64,000 nucleotides of DNA from UBA1447 sp002329225 (GTDB taxonomy: Bacteria > Bacillota > Clostridia > Oscillospirales > Acutalibacteraceae), in contig JBMNVN010000006.1 in NCBI GenBank assembly GCA_050946835.1, positions 62,001 to 126,000 of the forward strand, written 5' to 3'. The notes below the pieces were generated by a model, which did no database searches, was not told where the DNA came from, and saw nothing but the letters and a program-made list of their open reading frames with translations. The position numbers were made by a program, and so were the translations under genes. This document shows, in pieces, positions 18,622 through 25,095 of the stretch. How positions within the stretch are numbered: position 1 is the stretch's first letter; every line of letters begins with the position of its first letter.

Positions 18622-19659
18622 TTAAAGCCTGCCGAAAATACCGTAAATGGCAAATGTGAACAAGCGCATAAGTGAGAAAATCACACTATCTATTCCGCCG
18701 GCTGTCTCCGTTGTGTTAAACAGGTCCGGGCCGCCGTTTTCAAAGCGCTCATAGGCGTTCAGGCAGTAAAGCATCTGATATGAAGTCATAACGTTTGAAG
18801 AGCCGTCCCAGCAACGTCCGCCGCCGTCTTCATTGATATAGCCGGACAGAGCGTCAAAAATGTTTTTACCCTCTTCAGTCACATACTCCTCGGAGAAAGG
18901 ATCAATTCTCAGTGCGCACAGCGCCGCCAAAACCTGACCTGTGCTCTCGGCACTGCCGGAACCCCAGCCGCCGTAACCGCCGTCGGGCAATAACTGACCT
19001 TGAATAAAGTTCAGCGCTCTGTCAATAACCGCTTTAACTTTGTCATTGCTCTTATAGCGAGCGAGGGCCTGTAAAACAATGGCCGTGGAGTCCACATCGC
19101 CGTTGGTTGTCCAACCGGAACCGTCGTCTTCCAGCGCATAGCAGAATCCGCCGTCTTCTCTTTGAGCCGCAAGAAGGATGTTAATAAGAGTATTGCGTTT
19201 TACGATGCTGAAATAGCCTCTGGAATCCAAAACAATCAATGAAAAAGCGATTGGGGCAGTTGAAGTTTCGAGGGAGTAATCATAATTGCTGACCTCGCTT
19301 ATCAGGTCAACACCGCCCACATTTCTGGGGTCAATACCCGCAGCCATGGTGCACATTGCAAGCCGGGTGTAGTCCGCAAGGGAGAGGTCGTCTTTGTTCG
19401 CTTCAACGGCGCCGTCTATGTAAGCGGCATAGTCCTCGTTAAAATCATCGTAGCCGCTGCGGGCAAGGGCGAAAACTGTCCAGTCCAGGTAGAGATCCAA
19501 TTCATCGGGTTCAACATCGGCAACGGAGATATTTTCCGGGAGCCAGGTTGCCAATGACTCGGACATCTCCGCAGGAGTAAGGGCCGACACTTGGAACAAA
19601 GCGGAGAACACCAGAAGAAGCGCCAGAAATACAGATGTGATTTTTGCTGTTTTTTTCAT
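18622..19659 (-). CDS. secreted alpha/alpha-barrel (intrinsic-factor/terpenoid-cyclase-like) protein
   Basis: 345 residues, ATG at 19659 behind AAAGGATGG. A signal peptide (1-26, ending VSA) precedes a domain of repeated helical hairpins with the QEDGGFCYAL, GDVDSTAIVLQAL, LLPDGGYGGWGSGSAESTGQVLAAL and NEDGGGRCWDG motifs. This is the prenyltransferase/squalene-oxidase repeat pattern shared by the alpha6/alpha6 barrels of intrinsic factor and transcobalamin. The C-terminus has a hydrophobic stretch (IFSLMRLFTFAIYGIFG) that could anchor it. It is the first gene after the cobalamin riboswitch and is followed by the DUF4430 lipoprotein, so the two would supply the two halves of a transcobalamin-like binder. 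An enzyme role is unlikely given secretion and context. Confidence 0.82.
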   Translation of the reverse strand: MKKTAKITSVFLALLLVFSALFQVSALTPAEMSESLATWLPENISVADVEPDELDLYLDWTVFALARSGYDDFNEDYAAYIDGAVEANKDDLSLADYTRLAMCTMAAGIDPRNVGGVDLISEVSNYDYSLETSTAPIAFSLIVLDSRGYFSIVKRNTLINILLAAQREDGGFCYALEDDGSGWTTNGDVDSTAIVLQALARYKSNDKVKAVIDRALNFIQGQLLPDGGYGGWGSGSAESTGQVLAALCALRIDPFSEEYVTEEGKNIFDALSGYINEDGGGRCWDGSSNVMTSYQMLYCLNAYERFENGGPDLFNTTETAGGIDSVIFSLMRLFTFAIYGIFGRL

Positions 19660-19680
19660 TTTTTTTTACCATCCTTTCTA

Positions 19681-19710
19681 AAATAAAAAACACGGGTCTT
19701 TCGGCCCGCG
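19681..19710 (-). terminator. riboswitch expression-platform terminator
   Basis: Minus-strand hairpin CGCGGGCC-GAAA-GACCCGTG followed by TTTTTTATTTT, placed between the cobalamin aptamer and the ribosome site of the barrel-protein gene. It is the expected off-state structure when B12 is bound. Confidence 0.78.
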
Positions 19711-19794
19711 TAATTGCACTGCTCCGGCAGCCGGTTGCCCGACTGCAGGTTCATCAATTACCTTCCCACCGAAAGTATCGAGTTACATCAACTA

Positions 19795-19943
19795 CGGCAG
19801 GTCTCCTGACTTGACTTCATCCTCAACTTTCGTCTTCCCGGCAATCAGCCAGTGACATTTTGAAAGTTTCGTCAGTCTTACAGTAGCGGGGGCTGTCACG
19901 GTTTTGCACCGTATTCCCTATTATGCCAAGAACTTTGGCAACC
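19795..19943 (-). promoter_or_regulatory. cobalamin (adenosylcobalamin-type) riboswitch
   Basis: Read on the minus strand, the conserved blocks of the cobalamin aptamer appear in order: TTGCCAAAG..TTGGCATAATAGGGAA, CGGTGCAAAACCG, GACAGCCCCCGCTACTGTAA, GTCACTGGC, CCGGGAAGAC, GATGAAGTCA, and the B12 box GTCAGGAGACCTGCC. The full core is present. The leader starts about 20 nt upstream from a consensus promoter and ends in a terminator before the first gene, so high cobalamin should stop transcription of the barrel-protein/DUF4430 operon. A scan with the Rfam Cobalamin model would settle the exact ends. Confidence 0.95.
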
Positions 19944-19967
19944 GCAGTTGATTTAGTTGTCTGCCCA

Positions 19968-19996
19968 ATTATATGCCAAAGGAGTGATTATGTCAA
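19968..19996 (-). promoter_or_regulatory. consensus sigma-A promoter of the B12 operon
   Basis: Minus strand TTGACA (19996-19991), 17-bp spacer, TATAAT (19973-19968), six out of six at both boxes. Transcription would start about 15-20 nt before the aptamer. Confidence 0.9.
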
Positions 19997-20160
19997 CAGC
20001 GCTTATATTCAAGAGCTGTCAGCGCATTTTCAGGGTGAGAGCCATTGCCTGCTCAAAATCCGACTTGTTAAAGCTCTGTTTTTCTTCCTTTTTAGCGGTT
20101 TTAGTGATAAAATGAGTTAGCGTAAAGCTGTTCAAATTTTAGATAAGGAGAATAAGCGGA

Positions 20161-20580
20161 ATGAAAAAGATTGCATCTATTATCCTCTACCTGATCCTGT
20201 ATATAGCCGGAACCGTAGCGAATTGGGAAGCGTTTGTCGGGGGCAAAAAAGCGTCTGTCATCGGTTTTTCTTTGTCACTGCTGTTCGCATGGGCGCTGCT
20301 GGTTTTACCTGTTTGGGCTAAAAAAGAGAAATTATTCTTAAGGTTTTCACTGATTTTTTCCGGTTTGCTCTTTCTCGGCTCAGTCGTCGGGATACTGTCC
20401 AAAATTATTGAACCGCTGGAAAACCTCGGCATGTACGCCGTAATACCTGTTTCCGCATTCGGCGGGCTGAGCTATTTGCTTCCCGACAATACTTCTCACG
20501 CCGTAATAATCGTGCTTACATTGATCAGCTGTATAATTTCCGCATTAATTTTGTTTAAAAAAGATAAGGCGGAATCGTAA
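20161..20580 (+). CDS. small integral membrane protein of unknown function
   Basis: 139 residues, ATG after AAGGAGAATAAGCGGA. About four hydrophobic segments are visible (IASIILYLILYIAGTVANW, VIGFSLSLLFAWALLVLPVW, FSLIFSGLLFLGSVVGIL, VIIVLTLISCIISALILF) with short basic loops, and a KKDKAES tail. I do not recognise a family. It is divergent from the B12 operon and 50 bp upstream of a small gene, so nothing ties it to cobalamin apart from position. Probably a real gene because of its clear ribosome site and normal composition. Confidence 0.65.
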   Translation: MKKIASIILYLILYIAGTVANWEAFVGGKKASVIGFSLSLLFAWALLVLPVWAKKEKLFLRFSLIFSGLLFLGSVVGILSKIIEPLENLGMYAVIPVSAFGGLSYLLPDNTSHAVIIVLTLISCIISALILFKKDKAES

Positions 20581-20630
20581 AGTTCGCTTTGGAGTAAGAT
20601 ATAATAGAAAATCAACAGGAGGTTCTACGT

Positions 20631-20801
20631 ATGGTTATTGAGAAAAACGGCAAGGTGTACATCGTAACCGAGACAAGCAACAAATGGACGGTAAAATCCG
20701 ATGACGGGAAGCTTTCAGTATCTTTTGAAGTTCCCAAAGAACTTTGCCCAACAGTCGATGAGTTGCAAAAGTATGTGCTGAACAATGACGAGCTTTTTTA
20801 A
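20631..20801 (+). CDS. small conserved-looking protein (56 aa), function unknown
   Basis: ATG at 20631 sits eight bases after AGGAGG. The product begins MVIEKNGKVYIVTE, then NKWTVKSDDGKLSVSFEVPKELC, and ends NNDELF, a compact beta-rich acidic protein. It looks like one of the short unassigned proteins carried near mobile elements in Clostridia, but I cannot name a family. A second short frame (16 codons) starts at 20814 and is not supported. Confidence 0.55.
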   Translation: MVIEKNGKVYIVTETSNKWTVKSDDGKLSVSFEVPKELCPTVDELQKYVLNNDELF

Positions 20802-20814
20802 GAGACGGAAATAA

Positions 20815-21057
20815 TGGCAGAAAAACGCAAAACAAAAACCTCTACAGAGGCAAAATCAAGATAAAATAACTTTTTATCGCTACGACCACTCACATCAAAA
20901 TGATTATGTGGTCAGAACATATTGTCATGAAGCAATTCATCTGATTGACACTACTATTTCTACACACGGAAACAGATTTTCTTCCGAAAGTGTCATTATC
21001 TCTAAGAATACTTTCCGCTACAATAATTACCTCTTTTACTATCAGTATAACCATTGA
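20815..21057 (+). other. orphan open frame without a start codon, possible gene remnant
   Basis: An 80-codon frame bounded by stops reads WQKNAKQ.., then YRYDHSHQNDYVVRTYCHEAIHLIDTTIST and ends FRYNNYLFYYQYNH. It has no ATG, GTG or TTG with a ribosome site at its beginning and overlaps a 16-codon ATG frame in another phase. It could be the frameshifted remainder of a longer protein that began upstream. No family recognised. Confidence 0.3.
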
Positions 21058-21064
21058 ACTTTAA

Positions 21065-21232
21065 GTGATATGCCGCTTTTGCGGCGTGATATTTTTGCCG
21101 ACAGGCAAAAGTGATATTGCGTCGTACCGTCACAGTGATATTATATTCGCCCCCAACGCCCGCAGGCATATCACTGCCGAAGGCAATATCACGCTTCAAA
21201 GAAGTATATAACTCGCCGAAGGCGAATATAAC
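21065..21232. repeat. cluster of small GC hairpins flanked by GTGATAT / ATATCAC heptamers
   Basis: Four direct GTGATAT heptamers and several inverted ATATCAC copies alternate with short stem-loops (GCCGC-TTTT-GCGGC, TTGCC-GACA-GGCAA, TGCC-GAA-GGCA, TCGCC-GAA-GGCGA). The left half carries direct heptamers and the right half inverted ones, so the array is roughly palindromic as a whole. It lies just outside the island boundary, before a terminator hairpin. REP/MITE-like origin is likely. Confidence 0.6.
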
Positions 21233-21234
21233 TG

Positions 21235-21264
21235 AAAAACAACTTGCTTTCGCAAGTTGTTTTT
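21235..21264 (-). terminator. intrinsic terminator, probably the displaced terminator of tRNA-Ala
   Basis: Symmetric hairpin AAAAACAACTTGC-TTTC-GCAAGTTGTTTTT. On the minus strand it directly follows a TCTCCACCA copy of the tRNA 3' end (21275-21267), which is the position a tRNA terminator would occupy before the island was inserted. Confidence 0.65.
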
Positions 21265-21266
21265 CA

Positions 21267-21275
21267 TGGTGGAGA
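21267..21275 (-). other. candidate distal attachment site (tRNA-Ala 3'-end copy)
   Basis: Minus-strand TCTCCACCA repeats the last nine bases of tRNA-Ala (27877-27869). It lies 22 bp beyond the stop codon of the recombinase remnant, a usual place for an att site. Nine bases alone is weak evidence; the geometry and neighbouring terminator strengthen it. Confidence 0.45.
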
Positions 21276-21296
21276 CATTGCTTTCAAATCCGAACC

Positions 21297-21615
21297 TTAA
21301 GCAGCCTCAACATCCTTGTTGGTAATTGTTTTGATGTCGCCTTTGAAATTGTAAGTGATGACGAGCCTGTCGTAATAAAGGAACAGGGAATTGACTAAGG
21401 TGTCAATGATGCGCTTCTGGTATTCCCGGCTGTTCACGTCGCCGTATTTGAATTGGCCGATCCAGTTCACGATCTGCTTTTTGGTGTATTTGGGCTTTTG
21501 AACCTCCGCTTGCAGAATGGCTATCTTCAAGTCTTCTTTTTGCTTTTCCAGAGCCTCCAGATGTTCTTTTGTAGAGCTGCTCAACACCCCCTGTTGAATG
21601 GCGTTTAGCATATTC
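21297..21615 (-). pseudogene. C-terminal remnant of a large serine recombinase
   Basis: About 105 codons are open and read SSSTKEHLEALEKQKEDLKIAILQAE, KPKYTKKQIVNWIGQFKYGDVNSREYQKRIIDTLVNSLFLYYDRLVITYNFKG. This is the coiled-coil and C-terminal part of large serine recombinases (Recombinase/zinc-ribbon family), which integrate and excise mobile elements. The catalytic N-terminal half and DNA-binding domains are absent: in the same frame a stop lies immediately upstream of 21612, and the preceding 60 bp carry only recombinase-like scraps in other frames. It marks the left end of the island and cannot be active. Confidence 0.75.
21578..21615 (-). repeat. 38-bp inverted repeat, left copy (inside recombinase remnant)
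   Basis: Identical, in opposite orientation, to 22232-22269. On the minus strand it begins GAATATGCTAAACGCC and ends GTTGAGCA. It is part of the recombinase coding sequence. Confidence 0.85.
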
Positions 21616-21877
21616 TATATCCCGCACTCCGTATCGGCAAACTGTCTTTTCAGTGCCGGAACGGTGCACAGCCGATTTTACAAAAATCGTTCAAAGGGGT
21701 TTGGTGAGTTTTCCCCAACAAGCATAAAGTGGCTCCAAGCCACCTTGCTTGCTACGGCTAATCAGGATTTCTCATTCGTGCTGCTATTGGATTTTATTTG
21801 GACAGTGGGGTAGAAGTTTTATAATACGCTGTAGTATAATAATGCCATATCAGTGCCCTATCATGGCAAGGAGATGT

Positions 21878-22112
21878 GTGATAAGCTTTTCAGACGAAAT
21901 AAAGAAAATCCGCCAAAGCTGTTTTCTGTCGCAGGAAGCATTTGCGAAAGAAATTCGTGTTTCATTTTCATCTGTAAACAGATGGGAGGGAGGGCGGACG
22001 GTCAAAGCCAAATATGATTGCCATGAAAAGTCTGAAAGATTTTTGCGAATCTCACAATATGGATTTCAGCAAACTCCAAGAGGAATGGATGCAAACAGAG
22101 AAGGAGGGCTGA
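21878..22112 (+). pseudogene. frameshifted Xre-family HTH regulator (RM-associated)
   Basis: GTG at 21878 after AAGGAG. The first part reads MISFSDEIKKIRQSCFLSQEAFAKEI.VSFSSVNRWEGG, a typical HTH_XRE domain. A tandem four-base duplication (GAGGGAGG near 21983) then breaks the frame. Removing it restores SKPNMIAMKSLKDFCESHNMDF and LQEEWMQTEKEG to a stop at 22110. The protein would be about 76 residues, the size of small Xre regulators that precede type I restriction genes. The next reading frame is an hsdR start three bases away, which supports that context. Confidence 0.7.
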
Positions 22113-22114
22113 TT

Positions 22115-22231
22115 GTGACACCAGAAGAAAGTGCCCGAAAGCTTATTGACACAAGGCTGTCGCAATCCGGTTGGATATTACAGGACTTGCGGAATGTAAA
22201 TCCTATGGCTTCGCTCGGTATAGCGGTTAGG
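22115..22231 (+). pseudogene. N-terminal stub of a type I restriction endonuclease subunit R
   Basis: GTG at 22115 behind GGAGGG. The 39 codons TPEESARKLIDTRLSQSGW..LQDLRNVNPMASLGIAVREY match the extreme N-terminus of HsdR proteins (about 1000 residues when complete). The match ends exactly where the 38-bp inverted copy of recombinase sequence begins, after which the frame reads AKRHSTGGVEQL and stops at 22276. Nuclease and helicase domains are missing, so this is a rearrangement scar. No hsdM or hsdS is present in the window. Confidence 0.7.
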
Positions 22232-22269
22232 GAATATGCTAAACGCCATTCAACAGGGGGTGTTGAGCA
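22232..22269 (+). repeat. 38-bp inverted repeat, right copy (fused to hsdR stub)
   Basis: Exact inverted copy of 21578-21615. Together the two copies bracket 616 bp that hold the xre and hsdR remnants. Confidence 0.85.
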
Positions 22270-22272
22270 ACT

Positions 22273-22941
22273 ATGAGGTTTGATAGCAGTGATGCTGATG
22301 TGCTAGCACTTCAAACTTCCGGGACAAAGGAACCGAAGGAGCGCTCCGCAACGCAGGAGTACCTTCCCGTTACCGTTGCCAATATCGAGGAACAGGATCA
22401 ACTCGTCCGGGCCAGTAACAATTACGGGAAAGAAGCACTTATTATTCGTGAAGTGCTGAATGCGTTCCCAGATAATACGGATCTTAACACAGTGGCCATG
22501 AAAATAGCAGTAATTGATGTGACGAATTCCACACATTTGGCACAGTATAAAAGCATGGTCTCACTTTATGATATTTCAAAGCTGATTATTGACATAAAAG
22601 ATTTTGATGCGCGGTTACAACAGGGTGATCCGGATTTAGTAAACTTGATTGCCAAAAATATCGGCGCAATCAACCTTTTCTCCCTCGCTTCAAAATACTG
22701 TACATATCATAATGTGGAAATCTATGGGCGGGACGATTATTCGATTTTTGACGGAATTGTAAAAAAAGCTCTTCCGCACTATGTTAAAGGGCTTTCCGCA
22801 TACAAGGTGGATACATGGCGCACATCATATAATTATGCGGCATTTAATGAGTGTATCGGAAAGTTGCTGGATGATTATGATGTTCATATTCCATTTAGAA
22901 GAAGAAAGTTTGATCACTTCTTGTGGTACGCAAATCGATAA
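22273..22941 (+). CDS. unrecognised 222-residue protein upstream of the dynamin-like GTPases
   Basis: ATG at 22273 begins four bases after the right inverted repeat, with only GGGGGTG inside the repeat as a possible ribosome site, so the native N-terminus may have been lost in the rearrangement. The N-terminal 55 residues are polar and low in structure. The remainder is alpha-helical and includes GKEALIIREVLNAFPDN, INLFSLASKYCTYHNVEIYGRDDYSIFDGIVKKALPHY and a C-terminal FRRRKFDHFLWY. The aromatic Y/H/W pattern around SKYCTYHN looks conserved-family-like, but I cannot name the family. It ends 41 bp before GTPase A on the same strand and may act with the GTPases. Confidence 0.6.
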   Translation: MRFDSSDADVLALQTSGTKEPKERSATQEYLPVTVANIEEQDQLVRASNNYGKEALIIREVLNAFPDNTDLNTVAMKIAVIDVTNSTHLAQYKSMVSLYDISKLIIDIKDFDARLQQGDPDLVNLIAKNIGAINLFSLASKYCTYHNVEIYGRDDYSIFDGIVKKALPHYVKGLSAYKVDTWRTSYNYAAFNECIGKLLDDYDVHIPFRRRKFDHFLWYANR

Positions 22942-22982
22942 CCACAATGTCGTGATGCTGCCGAAGAAAGGTAAGGTAAACC

Positions 22983-23948
22983 GTGGCAGATTTTGATTTA
23001 AAACATGTACTGAAAGAATGCAAAAAGTCGGCATCCGTCGGATATAAAATTGCATTATCTCAGTATAGAAATCTGAACAACACACTTTCCAATGCGGCCG
23101 AAACAATAAACAGTACACTGATCGTTTTTAACAGCTCACCGTGTTATGTTTCGAGTGCAACGGATATATTATCTCAGCAGCTTGTTGAAATAGAAACCGC
23201 ATTTAATAACCTGTCTTTTGCTTTTAAGGAAGATTTAGAGAATCTGCGTAATAATCTCTCCTCGTTTTCAATAACGTTGTTCGGAAGGACAAAGGCCGGA
23301 AAATCCACTTTAATGGAGATACTTACTCAAGGAGACGGGCAGTCGATTGGAAACGGAGCCCAGAGGACTACCAGGGATGTTAGAAAATATGTGTGGAATA
23401 ATCTTGAGATAACTGATGTACCAGGCGTTGGCGCTTTCGAAGGCGAGGATGATGAGCAAATAGCATTCGAAGCAGCTAAAACGGCAGATCTTATTCTGTT
23501 TTTAATCACTGACGATGCACCGCAGGCAGCTGAGGCAGAATGCTTCGGTAAGATTGTGAATCTTGGCAAGCCTGTGATATGCATAATGAATGTTAAGGCT
23601 GCTACTCCGGAAGGAAAAAGCATAAAACTAATTACGCGTGATATTGAGAAGCGCTTTGATATGAGCCGACTTGATGAGATCAGAAAGCAGTTTCTATCCT
23701 ATTCCAGACAACTTGGACAGGACTGGGGCTATATTCCATTTGTGTATGTGCATCTCTTATCAGCTTTTAGGGCGCAAAACACCCAGGATCCGCAGATGGC
23801 AGATACCTTGCACAAGGTAAGCCGTATTGAGTATCTCGAAAACAAAATAATAGAACAGGTCCGTGACAGAGGAGAATTCTACCGGATTAAAACATTTATC
23901 GATATTATCTCTAATCCTATACTGAATTCAATGGAACGACTGCTATAG
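22983..23948 (+). CDS. dynamin-like GTPase A, GTPase-domain half (ends at in-frame amber)
   Basis: GTG start at 22983 after AAAGGTAAGG. The 321 residues hold an N-terminal helical region and a GTPase domain of the YfjP/dynamin-like type: P-loop GRTKAGKST near residue 103, a threonine switch (QRTTRDVR), G3 DVPGVGAF near 144, and a G4-like IMNVKA near 205. The TAG at 23946-23948 is in frame with the following 1134 bases: the codons run LL-stop-QSLLNSTQGRVVLSKKRQF without a shift. The intact protein would be 699 residues. TAG ends other genes in this window (for example at 31461), so a general recoding is unlikely and this is probably a nonsense mutation. Confidence 0.75.
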   Translation: MADFDLKHVLKECKKSASVGYKIALSQYRNLNNTLSNAAETINSTLIVFNSSPCYVSSATDILSQQLVEIETAFNNLSFAFKEDLENLRNNLSSFSITLFGRTKAGKSTLMEILTQGDGQSIGNGAQRTTRDVRKYVWNNLEITDVPGVGAFEGEDDEQIAFEAAKTADLILFLITDDAPQAAEAECFGKIVNLGKPVICIMNVKAATPEGKSIKLITRDIEKRFDMSRLDEIRKQFLSYSRQLGQDWGYIPFVYVHLLSAFRAQNTQDPQMADTLHKVSRIEYLENKIIEQVRDRGEFYRIKTFIDIISNPILNSMERLL

Positions 23949-23981
23949 CAAAGCCTGCTTAACAGTACCCAGGGCCGGGTT

Positions 23982-25082
23982 GTGCTATCAAAGAAAAGAC
24001 AGTTTGTTAGCTGGAAGGTCAACTTTGTGGATACCGGGAACAACCGAATTCGGTCTCTTGTAAAAAATATCCAGAGTAAATTGAATGGTGAAATAGCCAC
24101 TTTTGCGGAGGAACATTTTGCAGATAAGAATGCAGACAAAGCTTGGAAAGAGTTGCTGAAAAGCAGGCGTGTCCACCAGGAATGCCAGGTGCTTTTGCAG
24201 GAACTTGAAGAATTGTGTAATTACAAAATTGGGGAAATATCCAGGGAAATCACATATGAATTGAGTTTTACAGCAAGTTTTGCCGAAGACAGGACGCTGA
24301 AGATGAAACAAATAATCGATGGCAAGCGGGTATGGGACTGGTCGGCAGCAATTGTCGGGGGAGGACTTGCCATTGCTAAAATTGTAGCGGGGGCGTGTGG
24401 AGCGGCCGCTGCCGGGCCTTTAGGATGGGCAGCAATTGTAGTTTCTGCAATCGGAATTGCGGGCTCATTCATTTTTAAAAGCAGAGACAAGAAAGAGCAG
24501 GAAGCCCGTATGCGCTTGGAAAACAACCTGCGAAAGAATGTTGAGACAATATGTAGCTCACTAGAAAAGCAAATGCTGAGAAATTTCGCATCTTTGATTG
24601 ATAACCGCATAGAAAGCCTTCTAAAAGAACTTGATCGCATAAATTCTGTGGTTTTCAAACTTGCTGATACACAAAAAGACCTGGCTTGGAGCCTGAATAA
24701 TCATCTGCTTGAGCTGAATTCTCAAATAGTGACTGAGGCAATAAAGCTGATTGGCGCCGAAGGGCGGGAATTCCACATTTTAGAAGTTGCCCGTGTTCCA
24801 GGCAACGCCGTTCTCTTCAAGTTAAACGACGGTACTGTATTTCCAAAAGAACAGAAAGACCTGTTGCATAAGCTGATGTCAGAAAAAATAGGCATTGTAT
24901 ATGATAGTGATAATAAACGAGTCCTAATTTCAAGAGTGTTGGGTAAGACAATCGAACGTAATAAGATAAACATTGAAGAAAAAATAGGTGTTGCACATGT
25001 TCCACTGGAGGGAGTTCCACCATATATTTTGACAAAAGTTCGACTGGCACAACAGTTTGCTAAAATCGCAATTACGGAATAA
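23982..25082 (+). CDS. dynamin-like GTPase A, C-terminal membrane/coiled-coil half
   Basis: Same frame as the preceding half. If translated separately it would start at GTG 23982. It contains long amphipathic helices (RSLVKNIQSKLNGEIATFAEEHF; HQECQVLLQELEELCNYKI), a strongly hydrophobic, glycine/alanine-rich double segment (AAIVGGGLAIAKIVAGACG / AAAAGPLGWAAIVVSAIGI) and further helices (LLKELDRINSVVFKLADTQKD). This is the arrangement of bacterial dynamin-like proteins, where helical bundle and paddle follow the GTPase domain and touch membrane. Its end lies 13 bp before the ATG of GTPase B. Alone it lacks nucleotide-binding motifs. Confidence 0.65.
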   Translation: MLSKKRQFVSWKVNFVDTGNNRIRSLVKNIQSKLNGEIATFAEEHFADKNADKAWKELLKSRRVHQECQVLLQELEELCNYKIGEISREITYELSFTASFAEDRTLKMKQIIDGKRVWDWSAAIVGGGLAIAKIVAGACGAAAAGPLGWAAIVVSAIGIAGSFIFKSRDKKEQEARMRLENNLRKNVETICSSLEKQMLRNFASLIDNRIESLLKELDRINSVVFKLADTQKDLAWSLNNHLLELNSQIVTEAIKLIGAEGREFHILEVARVPGNAVLFKLNDGTVFPKEQKDLLHKLMSEKIGIVYDSDNKRVLISRVLGKTIERNKINIEEKIGVAHVPLEGVPPYILTKVRLAQQFAKIAITE

Positions 25083-25095
25083 AGAGGAGGATATC

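Noticed and set aside
21065..21232. The GTGATAT heptamers as a CRISPR array
   Set aside because: Repeats are only seven bases, occur in both orientations, spacing is irregular and no cas genes are present.
21749..22276. A single 175-residue gene
   Set aside because: The frame is a chimera of non-coding leader, frameshifted xre, hsdR stub and recombinase sequence.
23946..23948. Genome-wide reassignment of TAG to an amino acid
   Set aside because: TAG ends other intact genes in the window (for example at 31461 and at 1921 on the minus strand), so it works as a stop.
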